From: Pleurodeles waltl
Lineage: Eukaryota; Chordata; Amphibia; Caudata; Salamandridae
Reading direction: 5' to 3'
Length of the DNA stretch: 64,000 nucleotides
Assembly (NCBI RefSeq): GCF_031143425.1
Contig: NC_090445.1
Coordinates: 1,578,556,049-1,578,620,048, forward strand
Below are positions 21,335-33,683 of the stretch, one piece after another. The position numbers and the translations under genes were made by a program. The notes beneath the pieces are model-generated. The model did no database searches and was not told the origin of the DNA. It worked only from the letters and a program-made list of their open reading frames with translations. Each line of letters begins with the position of its first letter. Positions within the stretch are counted from its first letter, which is position 1.

Positions 21335-21830
21335 TCAATAATGGTGTGAGGTGAGGGGTACCTTGCCAGATGCTTGGATTCTACAAAGGTATCCCACGTT
21401 CAGCATTGTGCTGCCTAGGGTGCTCTGGTATGCATTTGGTGGCCTATGTTTTTTAGCAAGCCAGATTAAGACCCACAAAGGTCTGGTAAGTATGGCATCG
21501 TCGTTGTGCATCCAGTTCTTTTCAGACTTTGACACAGACCACTCCACTTCTGTCCTTAACTAGGCTGCTGCATAACAGTGAGAGAAGCTCAGCATAGTTA
21601 ACCCTCTTTCTTCTCTAGTCTGGACTAAAATCATTTGTGGAATCTGTGGCGCCTTGGCCCTCCACACAAACCACATCAATTCTTGGATCTGCTTCAGGTA
21701 GTTCCTGTCCATCCACACCAGGAGAGTCTGGAACATGTACAGGATCCTTGGGAGGACGTTCATCTTAGTGGAATTGATCTTGCTGATCCATGAAATAGAT
21801 AGCATCCCGATGACTCTACGTCACGTTTTA
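21335..21830 (-). pseudogene. L1/Tx1-like LINE reverse transcriptase C-terminal relic
   Basis: The minus strand reads WISKINSTKMNVLPRILYMF, then VWMDRNYL and FVWRAKAPQIP, the C-terminal RT/thumb signature of L1-clade LINEs (family knowledge). After an in-frame TAG it continues in the same phase through PLWVLIWLAKKHRPPNA to about 21335. Upstream RT and endonuclease are absent, so this is a decayed 5'-truncated copy. Confidence 0.7.
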
Positions 21831-23084
21831 TGACCACTATTAATGAGGAATAAGTAGCGCTAAATAACTTCCCGGGAGGCTTGGAAATCCTCACCGAAAG
21901 GTGTTTGATGGATCTGTCATTCATTTTAAATGAAGGGAGATGGTGCTATCAATTTGAGAATTTAATTCAAGGGTGTTGCCAGCATTTCAGGAGTGTGAAG
22001 GGGAGCAGATTAGTTACACAGTTCCAGTGGTAAATTGGGGGGTGTCAATGAACTGAAGGGTATGATGAGGAAGAATTAAGAACAAATGTCTTAGCAGGGC
22101 ATTACGTCTGCATCATTGTTTAATACTTGGTTAGATGTAACTACGTGTCGGTTTTAGGAGTTCTGCCACAACAATCTTTCTGTACTGTGGTGGGAAATGG
22201 CTTCATTTTTATAAATGTTTTATTGGTTATTGCAAACATTACAGATCTCAAAATACAGCAAACGGTTATCCAAGAGCGATCACAGGAGAGCCCAGCAGTC
22301 CCCTATTACAAAGCAATTGTTTATTCTCTTGGTGCAAATATTTGCTGATATACCCCCATCTATTCACAGCAAGCACCAATTTAAATCTGCTGATATTGCC
22401 ATCTATACAACTTCAGTCTCAACATTTATAGAAGAGTGCCCTGCCATCACATGCCTCTCTGGGTGACATGCTCTCAAAAGCAAAATCCCAAATGGACAAG
22501 GATACATCTCAAATACCTGGAACTAATCCAGTATCCCACTTGACATCTCTAATAGTCTTTCCTGTAATTTTTGCTGTTAATGTTTGTAATTGACGTACCT
22601 GTGCAATATATCGTGCACCATTATGCTTCCACCGTGTTTTACCAGGTTGGCCACCCACTTGTCCTGCATCCATCTCATCACCTTAAATATCAATGATGTG
22701 CGTGCTACATATAACATAACTATGCGATTACCTGCAGCTATATTTACATATATCAGGAAACGGTGGCAGCTATTGTCCTTTGAATATTGTGGGGCAAGAT
22801 ATCTCCCCACATTCCAGCTATCAGAGAAAGTCTTTTAGTGGGCTTTGGAGACAAGGATTCTCCCTCTGGGAAACGTTTTAAAAATGGGATCACATTTTAC
22901 ATTTTTATTGATCAATTTTGATTTTGAACTTGCTAAACGTCAGGTGCTCTAAGAGGGTATTCATGAAATATTCCAGTGTTTTCATGGTGCACCGAGGAAA
23001 CCTTATAATCCCCAGGAGCTGAATCAATTTGTTTAAAATAAAATGTAGTTGGCATGGTTGTCACCCATGTCTAGTATTACTCTC
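21831..23084. other. Unclassified non-coding DNA
   Basis: No supported gene or family. Short frames on both strands lack motifs. The first part may be further LINE decay, but I cannot align it. Confidence 0.45.
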
Positions 23085-23290
23085 ACTCACTCAATGATAC
23101 ATACACACATTCACTCTCATATTCACTCAAAGCAGTCACCAAAATTCACTGTCATTTACTTCCGCTCACGCCCAGAGACACACCAACACTCACGTGCGTG
23201 CTCACACACCCTCTCTCTGCTCACTGATTTAACTCATTCATTTATTCACTGTTAGTCGCTGGCATACTCACTTAAATTCACACAAACACA
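23085..23290 (+). repeat. Degenerate CACT/CACA simple repeat
   Basis: Runs of ACTCACTCAATGATACATAC type with CACACTCACTC motifs over about 200 bp, imperfect and interrupted. Confidence 0.65.
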
Positions 23291-26223
23291 TATAGACACA
23301 TTGGAAACGTTCTTTTTTTTAAACTTTAACTGGATCCTCAGCTGGAGGGATCCATTCTTCGAAAGCAGCGGCAGAGCAGGAATCTAGTCCTGGAAAGAAA
23401 TAGCAACAGACCAGGATTCCGCCCTGGAAACAAGGCGCTACCCAGGGCAGCATGGGCCGAATCCACGAGAAGAAGACCTTCCTCAAGCCCTTTCTCCCAG
23501 CGTCAGAGAGGACTGGAAGTGCCGCCCTATCTAAACCTCGGAAAGGACATGAGATCCTGTCCCTTTTGCTCTGTGTAGGTATCAGCTGGCTAGTGCCACC
23601 AGGGGCGTGGTAGTTAATGCAGCACCCTTAGAAAACTTGAAAGAGTTTCCAAGGACAATGAACAATAAACCACCCTTCAGATGTTTTTCTTCTGGCAGCA
23701 TCTGTTGTACTTACACAGACGTGCTGTCAATAATCCCGTATGCCTTTAGTAAGGGGACTTTATTGGTCAACACCCGGATTCTAAAATTTGTTCGACCACT
23801 ACAGCTCGCTTTAGACAAGCAACGACTAGCACTTTTGACAACTGCATTTTAGAAGATATGCTGCCCTTTCTGAGGCATGCAAAGTAGGTCTGCTTAATAA
23901 TAATGGGTTGCTTCTGTTTGAGGGTGCAGAACTTAATCAAGTCATTCTGACACCTGCAAGCCTGACATCCCTTTGCATGGGGCTTTGTTCTGAACCAGTA
24001 CTTTGCAGATGGATCATGACTCAGAGGTTTCAATCCCTCCTCCTCCTGTCACTGGGAGCATGGGGAGGCCAAGGGGATGACATGTGCACTGGTATTTTTC
24101 ATGAAAACATAACATTGTATGTTCATGAATACCGCGAAACGAAATGCATGCATCTGTGGGCAGAGGCCAAGGTGGCAGGGCGCTCAGCTGACATCCCTAA
24201 TAACAATCTGCCATTGTCAGAAAGTCAGTGTTAGGCATTATTATTCCAGGCGTTCCAGAAGCCTTAAAAAGTCCACTAGGCAGCCTCTTGTCACAAATGC
24301 CCTGATTACATGTTCAGGGCTAAATTCTGATGCCTGTGCAGCACAGGGATTGAAATCTGAGTTATGTGATAGTTATCAAATCCTCGACGTTTTCCGCTAA
24401 TTGATTCCACAATCAGGTCAAAGTTGTGTATCAGGGAAAGCTCACAACAAAGATAAAATGTGTGGAATTCAGAGTATTAAACACTGTTTCTGCATGTTGT
24501 GCCTTATTTCCAAATTTAAAATTTGAACTAAGAGGTGCTTGCATAGTGAACAACTGAATCCCTTGTAATGGTATTTATGAGGTGCTCTAACTACCCCACC
24601 CAATTCCACACAACCTAGTCAGGTCCCAAGTGTGCAGATGTGGCAGGTGGTTCTGTCCTGTAAATGGAGGAGTATCTAGATGTACCACACTCATTCCTAA
24701 CGGCAATGAAGGGATCTACATATATTTCTGTACCTACATCTTAGTTGTCTTAAACCCTATAGAGCGTAGCGTAGTGCAATACATCAGCAACAACCCAAAA
24801 TTATCACAAATGGTGCGTTAGTCAACAGTGGCAGAGACACTAATCACGTAGGGGCAACAAGATCTACAAGTGATCTAGTTACTTAGCAGTGAGTAGCAAA
24901 CCAGAGAAGTGCATATTGAAGTTATACTGCTTAGTAATATGGAGACATTTATACCATCTAACTCCCAGGTTAGGGGGAGTGTAGTTAGAGCTATCTGTGG
25001 CCTCCCATTTTCTCAGCATTGTTCAGTATCAACGAGTTTAGCTGCATCAATACTGAATCTTTTAGTGGCATAAGTGTCATGGGACAATTATCATTTTAGC
25101 TAATGCTATGCATCCCATCTGGAATTTGCCCCTATTGTGGATTTATCTCTTTAGATTTACTATAAGGGCTTTTTGCATACCTCTTGTTCTCTGACCTTAT
25201 GGGTAAGCTTGGCAAAATCAGTCAACAAAAATCCAGAGACCTCCTCTAGTTCATCAATTTGTAAGCATATGAGGAGCAAGTTTGTTCATTATCAACTGTG
25301 TCAGTGGTTCCCCCTTCGACACATAAATGAATGGCACTATTTGGCATCCATGCTTGATGCCACAGTATATAGACCACACCACCAATAAAAGGCATTTCAC
25401 CTTGACTCCAGCTTTAACCTCATTTATATGAGCAATATTCAGTTTATGAAGTCCTCCCCAAAACCAAATCACTTAGAACCTTCTGCATGCTATACAAATC
25501 GCCCATACCAAATTCTTTATGGAGGTTAACACTCACTTTGAAATACGTTTTAAACCTTCCTGACAAGGAAAGGGAGTCAGTACCTCCATACTCATATTTT
25601 GAGGTACGTCCGTGACAGCTTTGCTGCGGCTCTCGCTGTGAACAGATAGGGTTTGTCAATAACAGAAACCGGCTACACTCTGTGAGTGTTGTGACATCTG
25701 TTCTTTGTAACGGTACCCTGCACTGCGGTAGGGACTTTACTGTCCTGTTCAATCAAAAAGATTAGTAATATTTTCTTCTTTCTATAATCCAAATGAGCGG
25801 GAGATAAGAGCTGTCTTCAGTCAGTTTCCTCAGCTACCACAGTCTGTATCTTTCTGGTAGATGCTCAATTGCATGTCTCTGTTAGACTAGAATGAGAGGT
25901 GCAGCACATCCTTCAAAGTTTTCTGGCTTCTCACAAGCAGAATATTTACACTGCTGCACACAAGCAATAGGATTAACTGCAACTAGACACAAATTGACAG
26001 TCAGCACCTAATGCATCACTTTGCAAATCATAGCATTGACAACAGTGGATTGTTCAATGACAGGTTTAGTCAGCTCATCCTTGTTGGCAACATGAGCCAA
26101 CGTGGCTTCCATCTTGATAGCGAGAACTTGTGCACCCTCTTCAGTTTGAGGATGGCATTCAGAGCAATTCTGAGTTCTCATAGTATAAATCAGTGAAGGA
26201 CATAGGAGCTGCACCCCTTTTTA
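23291..26223. other. Unclassified non-coding DNA
   Basis: Several short open frames (up to about 108 codons) show no recognisable domain and no splice-linked partners. A GC-richer block at 23330-23600 has no visible homology. I find no RNA gene or terminal repeat. Confidence 0.45.
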
Positions 26224-26850
26224 CGGGCGAGCGCAAAGCGCTTCATTCCGTGTTGTTATCTCTCTTTGTGCTTCCAATCACACCCATGTCACGTCAGTGT
26301 TTTTCATTGGTTCGTGGGCTTGCCTTTTAAATCCGCTTGCTTTCATTAGTGGAAGGCATGCACACGTCATGCTTTTTCCGGTGGTTAGCCCTCCTCGAGC
26401 GCAGCGACCAAGTACTGAAAACATACGAGGCTCGCTGTTTTCCTTCCGGTTTGTGGACTACTTTTTCTCTTTTTTTGCAGCGTGATCTCGCTTGGCAGAA
26501 GTCAAGCGCTTTGCATGACATCGACTCAGTTACATAGTAAATTGCTCTTTTGCCAGTTATGTAGATAATTGCACTTTTGTCAATAGGTTTCACTACGAGT
26601 GAACTGTTATTTCCGTTTGTGTGTCTGCATTGCACTGATGTCGGCCGTCAGCTCGCTTATGTGAAACTTTTACATTTCAGTTTATATGGCAAGAAAAGTC
26701 CAGTTAGTTATTTTAAACTGTTTCATTTTCATTTTCAATTTATGTGGCAAGAAAAGTCCTGTTAGGAGTTTACAATGCTAGTTGCTCGAGCTTAAGCAAA
26801 CGCGAGACCGTTTGCATTGCAAATGCTTGTTATTTGAGTTCTCACTTCTT
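26224..26850 (+). repeat. Dispersed repeat family R1, copy B
   Basis: Shares with 29505-30060 a chain of blocks in order: GCGCAAAGCGCTTC, TTGGTTCGTGGGCTTGCC, GAAGGCATGC, ACATACGAGGCT, AGCGTGATCTCGCTTGGCAG, GCGCTTTGCATGACATCGAC, ATAATTGCACTTTTG, GTCGGCTCGCTTATGTGAAA-type, AGGAGTTTACAATGC, and GCATTGCAAATGCTTG. The ATAATTGCACTTTTG block is partly duplicated here (26535-26585). No coding content. Confidence 0.8.
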
Positions 26851-29504
26851 TGTCAAAGTCAACATTGGTAGAGGAGCTAATTATTTTCCTTAGACTAGCA
26901 TGGATGTTGGGTAATGATTCTCCGTTTAGCCGAGCTTGATGCATTACAAAAGGCTTCTATTCATGAAATACGTTTTGACCAAGGACCATTCCAGACGGAA
27001 TTTTTTGCTACAAGTGTTCAAAAGAGTCACGTGCTGGTAGAGCTCTTCCCCTGTATAGTGGAAGAGCAGAAAACATTTCACCCCGGCATAGTCTTCCTGG
27101 TGGCCATGAAATATATCCAGACTTGGCAAGTATGGCTATCATCACAGCCACCACCAGCTCATTGAAATTTATTTAGGGAAAAGAATTATGAGGACGCCCT
27201 TATCCCCATCTTGTGTTGTATATGCCTTCAATTGTTGCCAAAGGGCAGCTGTGACCATTGAGAATGCACAGTTCTAGGAAAACAGAGGTCTGTGCATGTG
27301 GGCCTGGCTCATCATCGCACTAATATTGTCTCCCTGTCCTAGTGAGGGGATCTTCCCAAAATACACTGTCCAGCACAGTAACAGTACAGAGAGTCATGCA
27401 CCCTGATTTTAATGCTTGCAATCCAATTCTTGCATGCACAGAGAACGTATTTTTATTTCATCTACGAGCCGAGCTGTTGTGGGTGTGAATGCATCTATGT
27501 GTCATGGTTATGTGCTGCTTCTGGCTGCAGAGGCTAGCAACACCTGAGCTTGAAACGAACAAAGCCATAATGTGGCTTCAACTCAGCAATCTCACCTGAG
27601 AGGCGATAAAGAGGATTTCAAACAAGCTTCTCGTATAAGTGGTGAGGAGTGATTGAAAGTGCTTGGAAAGGTATGTTATGCTAGTGATTTTTCAAACAGC
27701 CTTACATATTGCTCAAACCACTATCACAGCACTCAACATAGCATCACCACTGAACCACTAACCCATTACCCCAACCACCCTAAACCCCCACACACAAAAA
27801 GCAAAGTGTGGGCTACTTGTTGACGCCTGGCAATGGCCCAGTTCTGCACTTCACAATGGCCTCAGTGAAGAGCTTTAACACAAGGATCTATTAAGCCATT
27901 TTTTTTTTTGTGTTAATTCGTCTAATTGCCTTGAGGAAGGTGTTGAGCTTTCCCTGGAGTCATTCTCTTTCACTAACTTTTTTTCTAAAAAGAACCGTCC
28001 TTTGACATTAAATGGGGTGTGTGGGAGAAAAGGTACATTTTCAGTGGCAGAAATGAGGAGCAGAGTAATCGGGGAATCTGAATTCAATCTTGGCTTCCAT
28101 TGTGACAAAACGGCGTGATCCTAGACAATTAATTTAGTAAATCGTGTCCCCTTTTCACTAATAGTCACATTTAAGAGTGCCTTCAATAAATTCATTTCAG
28201 GGAGCATGCTCTACAAAAACATCTCTTGTAGATGTTTAAATAGAACCACACTGTTGCTCCACCTAAAACAGCAATACAATGTAGGCCCAGAGCCTAAAAG
28301 GAGATGACAACTAAATCACTGACTTGTCTCTTATTTCCTTCATGACATTATTGACCAGGCAGGGCTGGGGGTGGTTTATGAATGTTTCTAATTTCATGTT
28401 TGAAAACTATTGCGTCTATTAAATGGCACTCATCTAACATATTAAAGTGAAACTCTTCTATATGCTAAAGGGAATTCACGTTTTCGAATTCTGAAGAAAC
28501 TTTATCCTATTTTATAGGATGTTTGTTTGACTTTTTACTTGCCAAATATGTTGACGACTCGGCTTTTGCTCCGAGAGCCCAGCCTGACCTTTGGCTCCAC
28601 TCTCCCTATTAAGTAGCAGGTTTGCCCACCTGTGGGAACTCTACAGTAGGTCTAACAGCTGCCGGAGATGTGCTAACAGGAGATGTAAATTCACTGCAGC
28701 CTAAAAAGCAAACCAGAAGTATCCACCATTCAGGGCCTTTAGCTCTGAGCCTGCTACCAGCCCTGCTGACCGTGGCTGATACCCTGAGCCGCGTAAATGC
28801 TTGTAATTGATATAGCATATTACGTAGGACCACGGGCTGTGTTACTCTCAGGCCATACAATGGGAGATTGCCCCGCAGCACTTGACATACAGCCATAGGA
28901 TAAACCCCGACACTATATACAGCAGAAGGACGGTGCTAGAAAACAAACAGACGACCCCAACCCCACTACGTATTTTCTATGCACCACCAGAGATGCTTTA
29001 AAAGGGAGCTTTTTCAATTCGAAAGGCAGAAGATCAATCAGCACTTTTACCAGCAGGCCTAAACTTTTAGTGGGAGAGTACTACCACTTCTAAGTGGCAG
29101 AGTGAGGAATTGCTCTTCGGAGGCTCCTGTTACCAGTGGCCCAGTTAATTGTGATATATGCAGTAACTCCTGCTGCAATTTAGAGTTTGGCGACCAACAA
29201 CAAATTCAGTGGATCAAAAATGCCAGAACACGACAATTTTGGTGCTTAGCGCACCCACATCTGCATGATAGTCCCCATTATCTGGCACAAATGCGCAGTT
29301 GCAAATTATTTTCTGGACTGATAAATTTTGACCCATCAGGGTCAGAGTTTATCAGATCCCAATACATAACCTACATACTGTTCCACTCATAGGGAGAAAA
29401 TGTCCATTTAAGGCACTAACCAACAGAGGCTGTCAAATCCTTCTGGAAACACAGCATAAACACAGACGTTCACTGTGTTGTATCTTGTGATAGAACTCTT
29501 GGCC
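26851..29504. other. Unclassified non-coding DNA
   Basis: Small frames only, a T-tract at 27898-27911, no family recognised. The two flanking R1 copies are in the same orientation about 3.3 kb apart. Confidence 0.5.
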
Positions 29505-30060
29505 CTCGATCGTGTTAGGGTCATGCGCAAAGCGCTCCGTCCCTGGTGTAATGTCTCTGTGGGCTTGTAATCACGCCCATGTCAAGCCCATCAGTTTGGT
29601 TGGTTCGTTAGCTTGCCTTTTAAAATAAGTTTGATTTAATTAGTGAAAGGCATGCCTACGCCATGCCTTTTCTGGTGTTTAGCCCGCCTTGGGCGCACCA
29701 GTAAACTACTGAAAATATACGAGGCTCTGTGTTTTCAGTATGGTTTCTGCACTATTTTTTCTCTTTATTTTGTGGGTAGCGCGATCTCGCTGGGCAGTAG
29801 TAGAGCGCTTTGCATGTCATCGACCCTGTTACATGGATAATTGCACTTTTGCCCATACGTTTCACTGCAAAAGAAGTTCTGTTTCCTTCTGTGGTTTTGC
29901 TTTGCGCTCATGGTGGCCGTCGGCTCGCTTATGTGAAACTGGTCTACATTTCAGTTTATGTGGCAAGAAAAGTCTGGCTAGGAGTTTACAAAACGAATAG
30001 CTTTAACTTGAGTAAATGCGAGACACATTGCATTGCAAATGCTTGTTTTTCTTCCTGTGA
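29505..30060 (+). repeat. Dispersed repeat family R1, copy C
   Basis: Begins near TCATGCGCAAAGCGCTCCGT and ends near GCATTGCAAATGCTTG. It aligns along its full length with copy B but carries a single core unit (CTCATGGTGGCCGTCGGCTC). Same orientation as copy B and opposite to copy A. Confidence 0.8.
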
Positions 30061-30162
30061 TGGATCTTTTTAGGATTCTTGAGGGTAAAGGAGAGTTAGA
30101 ATCAAACTCACAATTCAATTTACAGTGCAACCCATTTGGTCACCAACTAAATACAGGGACAG

Positions 30163-30620
30163 CACCTCTGCTATGGCGGAGCAGCGTTGCCCCCTCCCCC
30201 CACCAACAGCAGCAGCTGCAAAACTTTTACAGTAAAAACATAATAAACTATGTTTATTATGTTTTTACTGCAAAAGGGGGCAGGGCCACGGGTGTGACAG
30301 GGACGGGAGTGGGAGTGCACAGCACTCCCCCTCAGTGTGCATGTATGTTTGGCCGGCCGTCTCAGGCCGGCCAAACATATATGCACAGTAGGCTCTGTCC
30401 AACCCGGCAACCCAGTGCCAGATTGGAGAGAGCAGGCAGAGGCTCCCACCCTGCCTCGGAGTGCCCAGCCAGGGTGCTCTATCGAATCCTACCCCTGCTT
30501 TAATGCTGCCAGCTGCATGAAAGCAGGGGTAGGATTGGACGCAGGGCAGGCCGGGAACCTGAGCCTGTCCCTGCAGGTGAGGAGCATTTCCAAGGTGGTG
30601 CGGCAAAACAAGTAAGGTTT
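30163..30620 (+). repeat. Palindrome-rich repeat family R2, copy A
   Basis: Contains a GGCGGAGCAGCGTTGCCCC start, a long A/T palindrome at about 30217-30276 (TACAGTAAAAACATAATAAA and its complement), TTTGGCCGGCCG/CGGCCGGCCAAA at about 30348-30376, and AATCCTACCCCTGCTTTAAT/AAAGCAGGGGTAGGATT at about 30485-30536. The same order (GCGTTGCCCC, A/T palindrome, GGGCAGGG, TTTGGCCGGCCG) recurs at 54664-55152. No gene. Confidence 0.7.
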
Positions 30621-31335
30621 TTAAAATTATTTATTTATTTTTTTGGTTGCGCTCCCACCTCTTCCCCTCCACCCCCGCGCCACACTGCGCTGCCCCTTCT
30701 TCCTTCCACGACTGACTAAATACCCGAAGACGATAAGTAGAGTTCAAAGGTTTAATACAAGTTAAGAGCCAAAACAAATATAAATGAATTTCGGAAACAT
30801 GATATAAGTTCAAAATCAGCAGAGGTGAATTAAAGCGTCAAATGAAATAAATCGCACAAGCATAGGGAAAAGAGAATTTCAGGTGAGTCAATACAAAAGA
30901 TGAGAAACAGAATCTGATGCTCCGTATACACGTTTTGATCCTCTTGTCTAATCATTGGCTAAACATATGTAAATCTAAATACCCTGAACTAAATTAAAGA
31001 AGGGAACCTTAGTTATTTCTTGGGGGAATAGGAAAGTCAGCAAAGCAAGAACCTCTGGTCGAGTTCTGATAGTGAAGTGTTGCATAGCACAAAGCCACAC
31101 AAAGGAATAAGGCTAGAGAGGTCTGTATCCCTCCAAGTCTCAAAGGAATCTACATGCGCAAATCCCCTCAGACCATCCACCCCACAAACTGAACACCAGG
31201 GCGACCCTGGACATCTCCCGGTGCCTGGTCCACAAACAGGAGTCTTTTCTTCTCAGTTCGTTATCTCTTCCTTATCCTTGCCAAAGTATCCTCCCTGGAC
31301 CTCACTATCTAAAATACTCACTATCAATAAGACAC
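30621..31335. other. Unclassified non-coding DNA
   Basis: AT-rich, no family recognised. It is continuous with 31971 onward once the MITE at 31339-31967 is removed. Confidence 0.45.
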
Positions 31336-31338
31336 AAT

Positions 31339-31967
31339 GGGGGTCATTACAACCCTGGCGGTAAAAGACCGCCAGGGCTGTTATGACGGAAGTACCTCCA
31401 ACAGGCTGGCGGTGCTTCCCAGGTCAATACGACCGCGGCGGAATCGCCGCGGTCGCACCGCCGGGGCCGGCAGTTTCTCGCCACAATGGCCCCGGCGGTA
31501 GTAATCCACCAGGGCAGCGCTGCTAGCAGCGCTGCCCAGGGGATTACGAGTCCCCCTACCGCCAGCCTTTTCCTGGAGGTTTGAACCGCCAGGAAAAGGC
31601 TGCCGTACGGGGAGTCGCGGGGCCCCTGGGGGCCCCTGCACTGCCCATGCCAATGGCATGGGCAGTGCAGGGGCCCCCTGACAGGGTCCCGTGCAGCTTT
31701 TCACTGTCTGCATAGCAGACAGTGAAAAGCGCGATGGGTGCAACTGCACCCGTCGCATGGCCGCAACACCGCCGGCTCCATTTGGAGTCGGCTCCTGTGT
31801 TGCGGCCAAGATCCCTGCTGGGCCGGCGGGCGGAAACTAGGTTTCCGCCTGCCGGCCCAGCAGGGATCTCCAAATGGCCGCGGCGGGGTGCGGCCGTATT
31901 GGCGGCTGCCCGACGGTCCGATCTTGGCGGGCGGCTGAAGCCCCCCGCCAAGGTCGTAATGAGGGCC
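31339..31967. mobile_element. Harbinger-type MITE (629 bp)
   Basis: Left end GGGGGTCATTACAACCCTGG; right end GTCGTAATGAGGGCC. Flanking AAT occurs at 31336-31338 and 31968-31970, a 3-bp duplication. Internal hairpins run in series: 31501-31547 (GTAATCC...GGATTAC), about 31619-31680 (GGGGCCCCTGCACTGCCCAT and complement), about 31695-31730 (GCTTTTCACTGTCTGC and complement) and about 31813-31868 (CTGCTGGGCCGGCGGGCGG and complement). Related to the MITE at 11203 with the same hairpin order. Confidence 0.9.
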
Positions 31968-31970
31968 AAT

Positions 31971-32799
31971 ATGCCTTTAACTAACTGCAGAATCACATGA
32001 ACGCACCTGCAAAGAAAGAACATTGCCGTGCAAGCAAAACTCGATGTTGAAGGTTAAACACAAGAAATCAAATGCTTGAGACCTTTGGTTATGCTAACTT
32101 AATAAAACATTCGATGCACATTTAAGATGCATGATTATAAGTGAAACTTACAATTATAAATGAAGTCATGATTTATAAATGAAACATGAATATATGCAGT
32201 TTTAATACGGTCATATAAATCAAAATACATAGGTATAAATGTGCATGAGTACTACAATTTAGCATGTTAAAGTCAAACATTAAACACACGCATAGCTAAG
32301 TCTCTAGTCTTGTACTATGCCTGGTTCCAACACAAGCACCCCTGCACCATGATGCAAGGTTGCCTGTATTGCATGCAGGATTGTTTTTGTGCAGGAAGAG
32401 ATACATTGGAACCATGGAACACCTTTCCACGGCAGAGAAAGGCATAGCAGCAGTTTGTTCTGCGTTGCCATACTCCAAATTTTTGGAGCCACTCAGAGCC
32501 ACGCAAAGTGGCTTTGCATGGTGTCAAAAATCTGACTTAGAGGATTGTGTCATGCTTGTGTCACATTGCAAACATGACACAACCCTCTTATAAAAATGCC
32601 CCTTAGTGTCAGAGACCGTTTTTGGTGCGATGCGACTGAGGGTTCTAAATAGGGCAGTGCACAAGTCCAAACATTCCTCTATTTTGAGGAATTCCTTATT
32701 CACATGTATATGTAAGTACTGATAAGCAAAAACAGACCACAGCACACAATAAACAACAGTACGACACAAGTCTTTGCAATCCGTAATGTGTGGTTTCTG
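31971..32799. other. Unclassified non-coding DNA
   Basis: AT-rich. The block 32480-32600 has small palindromes (GTGTCATGCTTGTGTCACATTG) and ends TTATAAAAATGCCCCTTAG, which resembles MITE ends, but no inverted partner is evident. Confidence 0.4.
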
Positions 32800-32960
32800 T
32801 CGGATAGATGAAGAGAACAGGCACGTCGGTGTTCACATCTTTTCTTGAAATATGATCTCTTTATTGTGGGCGAAGTTACATTCAGTAAAGAGAGAACATC
32901 ACTCCAAACACAGTCAACACGTATTTCGTCACATTGGTGACTTTTTTAAGGCTATTGGGC
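32800..32960 (-). repeat. Possible Penelope-like terminal fragment with a degenerate hammerhead-like fold
   Basis: On the minus strand, positions 32951-32914 read CTTAAAAAAGTCACCAATGT followed by GACGAAATACGTG. A 5-bp stem GTCAC-CAAT-GTGAC is followed by GAAA, which is the layout of a hammerhead core, but the CTGATGA box is replaced by CTTAAAA. Flanks such as TGATCTCTTTATTGTG are of the kind seen in Penelope-like ends. Assignment is tentative and any ribozyme would be inactive. Confidence 0.3.
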
Positions 32961-33683
32961 GAAGTAATAACAGTGAAATCAATATGTCAATCACAACGTA
33001 AAGTAAGTCTTTGTGTCTGTAAAATAGGCTACCCGGTAACATTAAGCCTCACTGGTATAAACGTCCAAAGTCGATGAGGGGTAACCAGTGTTATGGACCA
33101 TGGTAAGTCCAAAGACAAAATTCGTTATCAGGCCAAGTGCCGTAGAGCCGAGTTCTGAACAGTTCTGTTCAGAGTTCTGTTTTTGCTTATCATTACTTGT
33201 GTAACATTTTTACACATTCTCTGTGCCCATAGGTAGTAGGGCACTTTGACCACCTGAACCACATTCCATTGTATAAATTCTACAACTGTGTCTACTTCCC
33301 TAGGAGTGTGGTTACTTTCACCCTTACTACCCCATCAGTATATGTAAGTACGTTCACATTGTTTAGAAGAAACTGAAAATAAATACAGCACAACATATAC
33401 ATTCACACATGCATTTAAGCTGTTTTGTTTTTCCTTAATAGCTTTTGACCCTTTCAATGGCATGTGTACGACATTCAGCAGACATAAAATTCAAACCTCA
33501 TTTCCGGTACCAAATTTCAAGTGAACCATTAAAGGATCAAAATGTTGAGTAATGGCTTTTGGCAAGATTCAGAGGAAATACTCAACTTGATTTTTGTTGG
33601 CGGGGCAAACAAAAAGTGCAGACCAAATTTACACAAACTCAGGCATGAAACAAGAAATTTCTTCAGAACATCAGGTGTTTGTC
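32961..33683. other. Unclassified non-coding DNA
   Basis: No gene or family recognised; AT-rich with short homopolymer runs. Confidence 0.45.

Noticed and set aside
30033..30503. Plus-strand frame of 156 codons
   Set aside because: Crosses from R1 into the palindromes of R2; composition and position indicate chance.
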